Shown: piece by piece, positions 52,273 through 61,396 of the stretch
How the letters are laid out: each line of letters begins with the position of its first letter
Position numbering within the stretch: position 1 is the first letter of the stretch
Notes under the pieces: model-generated
Databases searched by the model: none
The model's input: only the letters and a program-made list of their open reading frames with translations
What the model was told of the DNA's origin: nothing
Position numbers and translations under genes: made by a program
Source: Bacteroidota bacterium
GTDB lineage: Bacteria; Bacteroidota; Bacteroidia; Chitinophagales; Chitinophagaceae
Assembly: GCA_018267965.1 (NCBI GenBank)
Contig: JAFDXK010000004.1
Span: 1-64,000, forward strand
Length of the DNA stretch: 64,000 bases
Direction: 5' to 3'

Positions 52273-52320
52273 GTATACGTGCTACTGGGTATACGTTGGT
52301 TCTTATATACTTGTACCGGT
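52273..52320. repeat. Three imperfect 16-bp direct repeats upstream of the lipoprotein gene
   Basis: The word GTATACGT occurs at 52273 and 52289, and a degenerate ATATACTT at 52305, an exact 16-bp period. Such spaced repeats can bind a regulator; here they precede the leftward lipoprotein gene. Confidence 0.4.
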
Positions 52321-52348
52321 GATGGAATGTAGACATAGGACACGGCAA

Positions 52349-53530
52349 CTATAACTGTCCCCCCCTCTCCTTCTCTCTCGTTCCTCCGTATAGTTCATAC
52401 TCCAGCAGGCGGCAATCAATAGTGCTGGTATAAAACTCTATCCTGCGTTTGGTTTTGAGGCCTATTTTCTTTGCAAGGTCGAGGTTGCCTGTAAATACAT
52501 AGCCATAATAACCTTTGCATTTCTGCTTCATGAAATCGCCTATGCGTTTATAGGTTTGTTCCAATTCTGTTTCTTCGCCTAAACGTTCGCCATATTCTGG
52601 GTTTACAAACATAACGCCTGCCCCACCTTGCGGTACTGGTGTATCAGCAAAATCGCATTTAGAGAACTGTATCATTTTAGCAACGCCTGCAGCTATAGCA
52701 TTCTTTCTTGCATTCTCTATTGCCATATCACTGTAATCAGTTGCTATAATTTTAAGATTGGGCACATCAATAATTTGTTTATCGAGTATATCCATTTCAT
52801 GCAAATACACCTCTTCATCATAACCCTGCAAATGCATAAAAGCATAGTTTGTCCTGAACAAACCAGGTGCTGTGTTGGTAGCTATCAGCGCTGCTTCAAT
52901 GGCTACTGTGCCCGAGCCGCACATAGGGTTGATGAAAGGAGATTTTTTATCCCATCGAGTAGCCATGATGGTGGATGAGGCTAATGCTTCTAACATTGGC
53001 GCCCTACCCGGTATCTTGCGGTAGCCGTGCCTTGCCAGCGAATCTCCGGATGTATCAATAAACACTTCAGCTACATCATGTTTCCAAAATAGATGCACTA
53101 CAACACCAATTAGCTCTGCCCCTGTTGAAGGACGTTTGCCTGTCTTATCTCTCATTCTATCAACAATAGCATCCTTCACACGTAGGTTGGCAAACATATT
53201 ATTGTTGATGGTATCATTCTGCACATTGCTGGTCACCGAAAAATAACCACTGTGAGGAATCAATTGCTCCCAGGGATATGTAAAGAGATTACTATAAATC
53301 GCATCAGCATCGGGAGCATCAAATTGTTTCAGGCTGTATAATACCTGGCTGGCACAACGCAGGTTGAGGTTGAGTTTGATACAATCGTTGAGCGTACCTA
53401 GCAAGCGCACACCTGTAATAAATGTTTCTTCTATCTCAAATCCTAGTGCTATTACTTCCTGCTCCACGTATGGTGCCAGGCGTTTGTTGCATGTAATGGT
53501 TATGTGTCCGCGCGTAGTATATAACAACAT
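52349..53530 (-). CDS. THUMP-domain RNA methyltransferase (RlmL-N-like)
   Basis: This 393-aa SAM-dependent enzyme is predicted to methylate 23S rRNA or tRNA guanosine N2. It has an N-terminal ferredoxin-like/THUMP part (about 1-155; NLNLRCASQVLYSL, FFWKHDVAEVFIDTSG-like region) and a Rossmann methyltransferase domain with NPMCGSGTVAIEAAL (motif I region), IIATDYSDMAIENARKNA and the catalytic-loop region MFVNPEYGERLGEE. The last normally reads NPPY; here it is NPEY. It ends with strands ETELEQTYKRIGDFMKQ and later. It lies 15 bp downstream of an RNA helicase gene, suggesting a joint role in ribosome assembly. Confidence 0.87.
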   Translation of the reverse strand: MLLYTTRGHITITCNKRLAPYVEQEVIALGFEIEETFITGVRLLGTLNDCIKLNLNLRCASQVLYSLKQFDAPDADAIYSNLFTYPWEQLIPHSGYFSVTSNVQNDTINNNMFANLRVKDAIVDRMRDKTGKRPSTGAELIGVVVHLFWKHDVAEVFIDTSGDSLARHGYRKIPGRAPMLEALASSTIMATRWDKKSPFINPMCGSGTVAIEAALIATNTAPGLFRTNYAFMHLQGYDEEVYLHEMDILDKQIIDVPNLKIIATDYSDMAIENARKNAIAAGVAKMIQFSKCDFADTPVPQGGAGVMFVNPEYGERLGEETELEQTYKRIGDFMKQKCKGYYGYVFTGNLDLAKKIGLKTKRRIEFYTSTIDCRLLEYELYGGTREKERGGQL

Positions 53531-53545
53531 ATTGTTTTCCGCAGT

Positions 53546-54871
53546 CTATTTAGCAATGGCTATTTTCACTTTCTTATTCTTAATCTTTTCGTCTTTAATA
53601 AGGCGCAATGCATTGCCCACATTTGCTCTTCTAACAGCCACAAAAGAGGTAAAGTCTTTTACTTCAATCAACCCGATATCATCTTTTTTCAACTGGCCTT
53701 TTTGAGCAAGAAATCCTACAATGTCTATTTTATTTATTTTATCCTTTTTACCTGCAGCGATAAACAACGTTGACCATTTAGGTTTATCAGGCAATGGATA
53801 TGTTCCTGTCAGTTGTATTTCTTCAGTTTCTTCTTTTATATACTCAGGTAGTTTTTCTTCTTCAGACAACAACAGAATAGCTGTGCCACTTGCTTCCATA
53901 CGGGCTGTACGGCCATTGCGGTGGGTGAATATTTCTTCGGTATGTGGCAGGTGATAATGTATGATATACCTGATGTTAGCAATATCCAATCCTCGTGAAG
54001 CTAAGTCTGTTGTAACTAATACATTCGTACTACCATTCCTGAATTTACATAGTGCGCTATCCCTTTCCTGCTGTTCCATTGCGCCATGATAAAACTCGTT
54101 GGATATTCCCTTTTCAGAAAGGAGATGACTAACACGTTCTACAGATTCACGGTGATTACAAAATACAATCGTTGACCTGTTACCTAAATAACATATCAAC
54201 TGAAACAATGTTTCTATTTTATCCTTGTCAGGAGATAAAACAGTTTTAATAGCGAGTGCTTCTTTAGCAGCATGCTCAGGAAGAAAGTCAATGATGAAAG
54301 GCTCTTGTAATTTTACAAAATCCGGAATTTCTTCCGCTTCTGTCGCAGAGGTCAATACTCGTTTGGTAACTGCAGGCAATGAACTGATGATAAAGGACAT
54401 CTCCTCATCAAAACCCAATTCCAACGATTTATCAAACTCATCCATCACCAGCGTAGTAATACTATCGGTGGTAATATTATTCCTGCGGATATGGTCTGCT
54501 AATCTGCCGGGGGTACCCACCAGGAGTGCAGGTGGTTCTATTAGATTATTCTCTTCAATCTCTCTTTTATGTCCTCCATAGCAACAGGTAACTTTAAATT
54601 TTGTACCCATTGACTTGAACACTTGCTCTATCTGTTGTGCCAATTCACGGGACGGCACTATAACTATCGCTTGTGTTTTTTTGTTCGATGCATCCAGCTG
54701 TCTAACAACAGGCAGTAAAAACGCTATGGTTTTACCCGAACCCGTAGGCGACAATAAAATCACCTCATTATGCTTTTCACAGGCTTCAAGTGATGCTAAT
54801 TGCATCTCATTAAGCGCGTCAATCTTTAAATTGGAAAGTATCTCTTTCGTAGCCTTGTCTTTGTGCTGCAT
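53546..54871 (-). CDS. DEAD-box-family RNA helicase with DEFD motif II
   Basis: This is a 441-aa ATP-dependent RNA helicase. Motifs are ILLSPTGSGKTIAFLLPVV (I), PSRELAQQ (Ia), TPGRLAD (Ib), LVMDEFDKSLELGF (II, DEFD instead of DEAD), LTSATEAEEIP (III), TIVFCNHRESVERV (IV), VLVTTDLASRGLDI (V) and HRNGRTARM (VI). The C-terminal ~75 residues resemble a DbpA/CsdA-type RNA-binding domain (LFIAAGKKDKINKIDIVGFL). I start it at 54871 because a -7 box lies immediately upstream and inside the longer frame. It leads a two-gene unit with the THUMP methyltransferase. Confidence 0.9.
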   Translation of the reverse strand: MQHKDKATKEILSNLKIDALNEMQLASLEACEKHNEVILLSPTGSGKTIAFLLPVVRQLDASNKKTQAIVIVPSRELAQQIEQVFKSMGTKFKVTCCYGGHKREIEENNLIEPPALLVGTPGRLADHIRRNNITTDSITTLVMDEFDKSLELGFDEEMSFIISSLPAVTKRVLTSATEAEEIPDFVKLQEPFIIDFLPEHAAKEALAIKTVLSPDKDKIETLFQLICYLGNRSTIVFCNHRESVERVSHLLSEKGISNEFYHGAMEQQERDSALCKFRNGSTNVLVTTDLASRGLDIANIRYIIHYHLPHTEEIFTHRNGRTARMEASGTAILLLSEEEKLPEYIKEETEEIQLTGTYPLPDKPKWSTLFIAAGKKDKINKIDIVGFLAQKGQLKKDDIGLIEVKDFTSFVAVRRANVGNALRLIKDEKIKNKKVKIAIAK

Positions 54872-54876
54872 TGGCG

Positions 54877-54884
54877 CAAAAGTA
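54877..54884 (-). promoter_or_regulatory. -7 box of the helicase gene
   Basis: Read leftward: TACTTTTG (TAnnTTTG), with 5 bp between its last G and the A of the ATG at 54871. The mRNA would therefore be leaderless or nearly so. No -33 box seen. Confidence 0.5.
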
Positions 54885-55050
54885 CAAAAAGCAATACGGA
54901 TGCATTGAAATAACAATATCTGCCGGTTGCAACTCTGAAAAAAGTTATTGAACTAATCCAAGCTAAAGTATTTCTTAGATTTCACTTTAGATTAACACTA
55001 TAAAATGCAAATATTATAGCATATAACTTTTTTCAGAGTGTTTGTTTCCC

Positions 55051-55058
55051 TACTTTTG
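55051..55058 (+). promoter_or_regulatory. -7 box of the small secreted protein gene
   Basis: TACTTTTG (TAnnTTTG), with 7 bp to the ATG at 55066. A TTTT at the -33 position is a poor match. The upstream in-frame ATG at 55042 lies before this box. Confidence 0.45.
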
Positions 55059-55065
55059 CCCCGCT

Positions 55066-55434
55066 ATGAGATTAGCTATTATATATATTTGTATGTTATT
55101 CCTTGTCATAGGGCAAGGTTTGCATCTATATAGTAACCCATCTCAAGGCAAATGCGGTAAGATTATTCTACCCCCGCAAAACAAACACGGACGTTCGTCT
55201 GTAAGAACCTGTAACGACGATTCTATTGAGCAAACCTACCTGCTCTGCAATGACATTGAAGATGATGACATGCCAGAAATCGCAGCTAAAAAAGATATCT
55301 GTGCTGTCAATTTCGCACCTGATAGATCATATCGTTCTATATTAAGTTTTCTGCATCGCAGCTATACAGCCCCGCCTGTAGTGCTAACATTCGTTACCTG
55401 CAAGTATATTTTGCAGCGTGTACTTTTGTTATGA
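55066..55434 (+). CDS. Small secreted or membrane-associated protein, unknown
   Basis: I do not recognise this 122-aa product. An N-terminal hydrophobic segment (LAIIYICMLFLVIGQGLHLY) is a signal peptide or anchor. The rest is polar with several cysteines (KCGKI, TCNDD, LCNDI, ICAVN, TCKYI), an acidic patch and a hydrophobic C-terminus. The start at 55066 is chosen over 55042 because a -7 box lies between them. It precedes a tripartite efflux operon by 149 bp in the same direction; a regulatory or metal-binding role is only a guess. Confidence 0.55.
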   Translation: MRLAIIYICMLFLVIGQGLHLYSNPSQGKCGKIILPPQNKHGRSSVRTCNDDSIEQTYLLCNDIEDDDMPEIAAKKDICAVNFAPDRSYRSILSFLHRSYTAPPVVLTFVTCKYILQRVLLL

Positions 55435-55526
55435 TTCTTTCATTAAGCTACCTATACCCGGTAGTAGTATGCAACTGCAATAACATGAGTACATTTGCAT
55501 GTACTTAATATCAACACAACCCGAAT

Positions 55527-55545
55527 GGTATACTAGTATTATACC
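55527..55545. promoter_or_regulatory. Inverted repeat upstream of the RND efflux operon
   Basis: GGTATA and TATACC flank a 7-bp centre, and within the site ATACTAGTAT (55530-55539) is a perfect palindrome. It lies 38-57 bp before the first ATG and is not followed by a T tract, so it fits an operator for a dimeric repressor. Confidence 0.4.
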
Positions 55546-55583
55546 ACAGTTTTCAATCAAAGATTAACACCAATAATATAGTA

Positions 55584-56675
55584 ATGAATTTCATGAAGAG
55601 AATTCTGATGTTTGCCGGCTCTATTAGCCTCTTGTACATGGCAGGCTGTACGTCTAAAACAGAAAAGAAAGAGGAAGAGAATAAATATGTAGCCACTAAT
55701 CCGCTAAGGGTAGATACATCTTTTACAAAAGAGTACGTAGCCCAGATACGTTCGGTTAGAAACATCGAATTAAGAGCACAGGAAAAAGGTTATTTACAGA
55801 ACATTTATGTTGATGAAGGACAGTTCGTAAAAGCCGGACAAGTATTGTTTCGTATAATGCCCAAAGTATATGAGGCTGAATTATTAAAAGCTCAGGCCGA
55901 AGCAAAAACAGCGGAAATAGAACTGCAAAATGCAAAGACACTTGCTGATAAAAATATTATATCCAAGAACGAGCAGGCTGTTGCACAAGCAAAACTTGAT
56001 GCTGCAAGAGCAGAAATAGCGCTTGCCAAACTGCACTTGTCATTTACTGAAATCAGGGCACCTTTTGACGGCACCATCGACCGCATACCTAAAAAATTAG
56101 GTAGCCTGATTGATGAAGGAGAATTACTGACCAGTCTTTCTGACAACAGTAATATGTTTGCCTATTTCAACGTATCGGAACCCGAGTATTTAGACTACCA
56201 GACACATATAAAAAACAGAGGAAGTAATAAAGTTGGATTATTGTTGGCTAATGGCGAGCACTTGCAATATCAGGGAGAGGTTGAGACAATAGAGAGCGAA
56301 TTTGATAATGAAACCGGGAATATTGCTTTCAGGGCAAAATTCCCGAATCCAGACAAGCTATTAAGAAACGGTGAAACCGGAAAAGTGTTGATGACCATTC
56401 CTCTTCATGGCGCTTTAATCATACCCCAAAAAGCAACTTACGAAATACAGGACAAGCATTACGTATTCGTCATTGATAAGAATAATGTTGTAAGGTCAAA
56501 GAACATTACCATAAAAGGAGAAATGCCGGATCTGTATGTTGTAGACAGTGGCCTTGAAGAAGATGATGTGATTCTATTGGAGGGTGTACAAAAAGTCAAA
56601 GACGACGATAAAGTACAATACCAGCTACAAAAACCTCAGGACGTGATCTCACATTTAAGATTAAAAGCGGAATAA
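55584..56675 (+). CDS. RND efflux periplasmic adaptor (AcrA/MexA-like lipoprotein)
   Basis: The 363-aa adaptor has a lipoprotein signal (lipobox YMAGC, Cys22), split lipoyl motifs (LRAQEKGYLQNIYVDEGQFV and later FTEIRAPFDGTIDRIPKKLG), a short coiled-coil hairpin (about 95-155) and the beta-barrel/membrane-proximal part (TIPLHGALIIPQKATYEIQD). It connects the RND pump to the outer-membrane channel. A second ATG three codons on is also possible. It is the first gene of the efflux operon, 26 bp from the pump gene. Confidence 0.93.
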   Translation: MNFMKRILMFAGSISLLYMAGCTSKTEKKEEENKYVATNPLRVDTSFTKEYVAQIRSVRNIELRAQEKGYLQNIYVDEGQFVKAGQVLFRIMPKVYEAELLKAQAEAKTAEIELQNAKTLADKNIISKNEQAVAQAKLDAARAEIALAKLHLSFTEIRAPFDGTIDRIPKKLGSLIDEGELLTSLSDNSNMFAYFNVSEPEYLDYQTHIKNRGSNKVGLLLANGEHLQYQGEVETIESEFDNETGNIAFRAKFPNPDKLLRNGETGKVLMTIPLHGALIIPQKATYEIQDKHYVFVIDKNNVVRSKNITIKGEMPDLYVVDSGLEEDDVILLEGVQKVKDDDKVQYQLQKPQDVISHLRLKAE

Positions 56676-56701
56676 CCTCTTAAAAAAACTTAGCACATTC
56701 A

Positions 56702-59700
56702 ATGTTTAGTAAATTCATACAGCGTCCGGTATTATCTATCGTTATTTCGCTGATAATAGTTTTTCTTGGAGCACTGGCAATCACCAATCTGCCGGTAACT
56801 CAGTTTCCATCGATATCGCCACCAAAAGTAAACGTGGTAGCCGACTACCCCGGTGCCAACGGCGACTTGATGATCAAGTCAGTTGTCATACCTCTTGAAA
56901 GAGCACTGAATGGTGTGCCTGGCATGAAGTATATGGCATCAGATGCCGGTAATGATGGAGAGTGTAACATACAAGTAGTATTTAATTTAGGTACTGACCC
57001 TAACCAGGCAGCAATAAATGTTCAAAATCGTGTTGCATCGGTAGTTAATAAACTCCCCCCTCTCGTTGTTCGCGAAGGTGTTAAGATCACACGCGAAGAA
57101 TCAAACATGTTGATGTATGTTAACTTGTTTAGTAAAGACCCTAATGCAGACCAAAAATTCCTGTTCAACTTTGCAGATATCAACCTTCTATCAGAAATAA
57201 AAAGGGTAAACGGTGTGGGGTTTGCTGATATATTGGGTACCCGGGAGTATGCTATGAGGATTTGGTTAAAGCCTGACCGAATGCTGGCATATAAAATATC
57301 TGCAGACGAAGTGATGGATGCTTTGAGTTCGCAGAGCCTTGAGGCATCACCCGGTAAAACAGGTGAAGCATCGGGTAAAAGGTCTCAATCTTTTGAATAT
57401 GTATTGAAATATTCGGGCAGGTTTACCACTAAAGAACAATATGAGAATGTAATAGTCAAATCAAACCCCAATGGAGAATTACTGCGATTGAAGGATATAG
57501 CTGACGTTGAGTTCGGCAGTACGATGTATGACATATATTCCAGCTTGAACGGCAGACCGTCTGCAGCAATTGTATTAAAACAATCGTACGGTAGTAATGC
57601 CAGTCAGGTAATTAAAGATGTAAAAGCTAAGCTGGAAGAAATTAAGAAAAGTACATTCCCCAAAGGAATGGATTACGAAATCAGCTATGACGTTTCTTCA
57701 TTTTTGGATGCATCCATCGAAAAAGTAATCCATACACTGATAGAAGCATTCATACTTGTGGGCTTGGTTGTTTTTCTATTTTTGGGCGACTGGCGCTCAA
57801 CGCTAATACCTACTTTGGCTGTTCCTGTTTCACTTATAGGAACGTTCATGTTCATGCAATTCTTTGGTATTACGCTTAACCTTATCACATTATTCGCTTT
57901 GGTACTTGCTATCGGTGTTGTGGTAGATGATGCCATCGTGGTCATCGAGGCAGTACACGCTAAAATGGAGCATGACCACCTTAAACCCAGAAAGGCTACC
58001 AAAAAAGCAATGCGTGAAATATCAGGTGCAATCATTGCCATCACATTCCTGATGTCTGCAGTGTTTATACCTGTAGCATTCATGTCCGGACCCGTAGGCT
58101 TATTCTACAGACAATTCTCCATAACGATGGCTACGGCCATTATTATTTCGGGTGTAGTAGCATTAACGCTCACTCCTGCTCTCTGTGCTATAATATTGAA
58201 GAATAACCACGGAAAGGAAAGAAAGAAAACACCTGTAGACAGATTTCTGGATGCTTTTAATAACACCTTTAATCGTTCTGCAAATAAGTATCAAAAATTG
58301 CTATTAAAGGTTGTTGATAGAAGAATCATAACATTCGGATTATTAATAACATTCAGTCTTGGAACTTTTTTCCTGAACAAAGCTGTTCCTTCGGGTTTTA
58401 TTCCAAATGAAGATCAGGGGATGTTCTATGCCATCATTCAAACGCCTCCGGGTTCTTCATTAGAAAGAACCAACGAAATAGCAGAACGTTTACAAAAAAT
58501 AGCTGAGGGTATAGAGGGTGTGCAATCTGTTTCTTCTCTTGCAGGTTATGAAGTACTTACTGAAGGTACAGGATCGAATACAGGTACGTGTTTGATAAAT
58601 CTGAAAAACTGGAGTGAACGCAAACATTCTGTACAGGATATCATTCAGGAGATTGAAGAAAAATCCAAGAACATTACAGGTGCTAATATTGAGTTCTTCC
58701 AGCCGCCTGCTGTACCGGGGTATGGCGCTGCGGGTGGTTTTGAATTGAGGCTGCTTGATAAATCCGGTTCAGGAGATTATAAAAAAATGGAAGAAGTAAA
58801 TAATGAGTTTGTAAGGGAACTTAACAAGCGCCCTGAACTATCCTCTGTATTCAGCTTCTATAGTGCCAGTTTCCCCCAGTATATGCTTAAAGTTGATAAT
58901 GATATTGCCCAGCAGAAAGGTGTTTCGATTGAAAATGCAATGAACACGATGTCTACTCTTGTTGGTAGCAACTATGAAATCAGCTTCATTAAATTCGGGC
59001 GTCAATATAAAGTAATAGTGCAGGCAGCTGCAGGGTATAGGGCTTTACCTGAAGACATTCTGAAGTTATATGTGAAAAACAATAAGGATGAAATGGTGCC
59101 TTTCTCCGCATTCATGAAAATGGAGAAAATATACGGGTTGAATGAAATTACCAGGCACAACATGTATAACTCTTCAGAGATAAGTGGTTCTGCTTCACCC
59201 GGACATAGTAGCGGTGAGGCCATCAAGACTATTAATGAAGTAGCGCAAAAAGTTTTGCCAAGGGGTTTTGGTATTGATTGGGCTGGTATATCTGCTGATG
59301 AAGTAGCACAGGGCAATCAGGCAATTTATATATTCATCATCTGCCTGATATTCGTGTATCTTATCCTTGCTGCACAATATGAAAGTTTCATACTTCCGTT
59401 GTCTGTAATTTTATCGTTACCTGCAGGTATTTTCGGCGCATTTTTCTTGTTGAAATTATTTGGGTTGGAGAATAACATCTATGCACAGATAGCAATGGTA
59501 ATGCTTATAGGTTTATTAGGTAAAAATGCTGTATTGATAGTAGAGTTTGCCGTTCAACGTCACGAAGCAGGCATGTCTGTATTGCAATCTGCTATCGAAG
59601 GCGCTAAAGCAAGGTTTAGGCCAATTCTGATGACATCCTTTGCATTTATTGCCGGCTTGATTCCGTTGGTATTTGCAACAGGCCCAGGTAAATTAGGCAA

Positions 59701-59857
59701 TCGTACTATAGGTACTGCCGCAGCAGGTGGTATGCTGTTAGGAACTATAATGGGTGTACTTGTTATACCAGGCTTATACTACATATTTGGCACTGTTGCA
59801 TCTAAGCATAAGCTGATAAAAAATGAAGATGAAAGTCCATTAACTCATGAAATCTAA
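56702..59857 (+). CDS. RND-family multidrug efflux pump (HAE1 type)
   Basis: This 1051-aa inner-membrane transporter exports hydrophobic and amphiphilic compounds by proton exchange. The N-terminus MFSKFIQRPVLSIVISLIIV is classic. Helix 4 carries the paired acidic residues (VLAIGVVVDDAIVVIEAVHA), and helices 7-12 include AAQYESFILPLSVILSLP, MLIGLLGKNAVLIVEFA with the conserved Lys, and FIAGLIPLVFATGPGKLGNR. The two large periplasmic loops are of full length. The paired Asp residues and full length point to drug/lipid-type rather than heavy-metal pumps. The specific substrates are unknown. Confidence 0.95.
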   Translation: MFSKFIQRPVLSIVISLIIVFLGALAITNLPVTQFPSISPPKVNVVADYPGANGDLMIKSVVIPLERALNGVPGMKYMASDAGNDGECNIQVVFNLGTDPNQAAINVQNRVASVVNKLPPLVVREGVKITREESNMLMYVNLFSKDPNADQKFLFNFADINLLSEIKRVNGVGFADILGTREYAMRIWLKPDRMLAYKISADEVMDALSSQSLEASPGKTGEASGKRSQSFEYVLKYSGRFTTKEQYENVIVKSNPNGELLRLKDIADVEFGSTMYDIYSSLNGRPSAAIVLKQSYGSNASQVIKDVKAKLEEIKKSTFPKGMDYEISYDVSSFLDASIEKVIHTLIEAFILVGLVVFLFLGDWRSTLIPTLAVPVSLIGTFMFMQFFGITLNLITLFALVLAIGVVVDDAIVVIEAVHAKMEHDHLKPRKATKKAMREISGAIIAITFLMSAVFIPVAFMSGPVGLFYRQFSITMATAIIISGVVALTLTPALCAIILKNNHGKERKKTPVDRFLDAFNNTFNRSANKYQKLLLKVVDRRIITFGLLITFSLGTFFLNKAVPSGFIPNEDQGMFYAIIQTPPGSSLERTNEIAERLQKIAEGIEGVQSVSSLAGYEVLTEGTGSNTGTCLINLKNWSERKHSVQDIIQEIEEKSKNITGANIEFFQPPAVPGYGAAGGFELRLLDKSGSGDYKKMEEVNNEFVRELNKRPELSSVFSFYSASFPQYMLKVDNDIAQQKGVSIENAMNTMSTLVGSNYEISFIKFGRQYKVIVQAAAGYRALPEDILKLYVKNNKDEMVPFSAFMKMEKIYGLNEITRHNMYNSSEISGSASPGHSSGEAIKTINEVAQKVLPRGFGIDWAGISADEVAQGNQAIYIFIICLIFVYLILAAQYESFILPLSVILSLPAGIFGAFFLLKLFGLENNIYAQIAMVMLIGLLGKNAVLIVEFAVQRHEAGMSVLQSAIEGAKARFRPILMTSFAFIAGLIPLVFATGPGKLGNRTIGTAAAGGMLLGTIMGVLVIPGLYYIFGTVASKHKLIKNEDESPLTHEI

Positions 59858-59862
59858 TAACA

Positions 59863-61296
59863 ATGTTTAAATTCAGAACATATCAATACGCAACTGTAGT
59901 AAGCATTGGTTTGATTGTCAGCGGCTGTAAAGTGCCACAGTTAACTTCTGCTAAATCTACAGCTGTCATGCCTCAATCATTTGGCAATAGTGGTGATAGC
60001 ACTAATACTGCCACGATGCGATGGCGTGATTATTTCACTGATAAAAATCTGGCTGATTTAATTGATACTGCAATCAAGAACAACCAGGAACTTAACATCA
60101 CTTTGCAAGAAGTTGAAATAGCAAAGAATGACATCCGCATGCGCAGAGGTGCGTTATTGCCTATGGTTGGGGTAAGAGCCGGAACCGGCGTTGAAAAAGT
60201 AGGCAGGTATACCAGCCAGGGAGCCGGTGATGCATCTGCAGAAATTACGCCCGGTGAGCTTGTACCTGAAAACCTGCATGACTATATGCTGGGCCTTAAT
60301 GCAAGTTGGGAAGTGGATATCTGGAACAAATTACACAATGCTAAAAAGGCTGCTGTAAAAAGATATCTGGCAACTATAGAAGGCAAGAATTTTGTGCTGA
60401 CTAACCTGATTGCAGAAGTTGCCAATTCCTATTATGAACTGCAGGCATTGGATAACCAGTTGGAAATCGTAAAGCAGAATATCGAAATCCAGAAGAATGC
60501 CCTTGAAATTGTAAAAATTCAAAAGGAGGCAGCAAGAGCAACTGAATTAGCGGTTCAAAAGTTTCAGGCAGAAGTATTAAAAACTCAAAGCCTTGAATAC
60601 GACATACGACAAAACATAAAAGAGGCTGAGAACAGAATTAATTTTCTGCTAGGTCGTTACCCTCAGGCTATTGCAAGAACAAGCAATAATTTCCTGAGCA
60701 CTTTGCCTAATTCTGTTAGTGCTGGTATTCCATCACAACTGCTCGCCAACAGGCCGGATGTAAAACAAGCTGAGCTTGAATTGGTGGCAGCTAAGCTTGA
60801 TGTAAAAGTAGCAAGGGCTGAATTCTATCCTTCGTTAGACATCTCTGCAGCTGTCGGCTTTCAGGCTTTCAAAACGTCTTATCTTTTTAAATCGCCCGAA
60901 TCAATTCTTTATTCGCTGGCAGGTGACATAGCTGGCCCACTCATTAATCGTAATGCTATTAAAGCAGAATTCAGAAGTGCAAATGCCAGACAAATACAGG
61001 CGTTGTATAACTACGAGCGTACTTTACTGAATGCATACCTGGAGATTGTTAATCAACTTTCGAATATTGACAACCTGCAAAACAGTTACAGCCTTAAATC
61101 GCAACAAGTTGATGCACTTACCAAATCAATTGATGTATCGAATGATTTGTTTAAAGCTGCCCGTGCAGATTATTTTGAAGTATTAATGACACAAAGAGAT
61201 GCTTTAGAGGCTAAGCTGGAATTGGTAGAAACAAAAAAAGCACAACTAAACGCCACTGTTAATATATACAAACAGTTAGGCGGTGGTTGGAAATAG
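59863..61296 (+). CDS. Outer-membrane efflux channel (NodT/TolC-like lipoprotein)
   Basis: This 477-aa outer-membrane factor has a lipoprotein signal (VSGC, Cys22) and two TolC repeats. Typical elements are WRDYFTDKNLADLIDTAIKN, NASWEVDIWNKLHNAKKAA, LLANRPDVKQAELELVAAK and YPSLDISAAVGFQ, and it ends VNIYKQLGGGWK, the usual NodT-family end. It completes the tripartite pump and lies 5 bp after the RND gene. It could also serve the C39 exporter at 46-50 kb, which has no channel gene of its own, but this is speculation. Confidence 0.94.
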   Translation: MFKFRTYQYATVVSIGLIVSGCKVPQLTSAKSTAVMPQSFGNSGDSTNTATMRWRDYFTDKNLADLIDTAIKNNQELNITLQEVEIAKNDIRMRRGALLPMVGVRAGTGVEKVGRYTSQGAGDASAEITPGELVPENLHDYMLGLNASWEVDIWNKLHNAKKAAVKRYLATIEGKNFVLTNLIAEVANSYYELQALDNQLEIVKQNIEIQKNALEIVKIQKEAARATELAVQKFQAEVLKTQSLEYDIRQNIKEAENRINFLLGRYPQAIARTSNNFLSTLPNSVSAGIPSQLLANRPDVKQAELELVAAKLDVKVARAEFYPSLDISAAVGFQAFKTSYLFKSPESILYSLAGDIAGPLINRNAIKAEFRSANARQIQALYNYERTLLNAYLEIVNQLSNIDNLQNSYSLKSQQVDALTKSIDVSNDLFKAARADYFEVLMTQRDALEAKLELVETKKAQLNATVNIYKQLGGGWK

Positions 61297-61354
61297 TTAA
61301 TTACTGTATTCCTAAAAACGGATTTTGTGACTGCACGATGTCTGTTTATAAATA

Positions 61355-61381
61355 AAAAAGGGCTGCAATGCAGCCCTTTTT
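61355..61381. terminator. Bidirectional terminator between the efflux operon and the M16 gene
   Basis: AAAAAGGGCTG / CAGCCCTTTTT is a perfect 11-bp stem with a 5-nt loop, flanked by A and T runs. It serves the efflux operon and the convergent peptidase gene. Confidence 0.9.
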
Positions 61382-61396
61382 ATTTATAGTGTTTTT

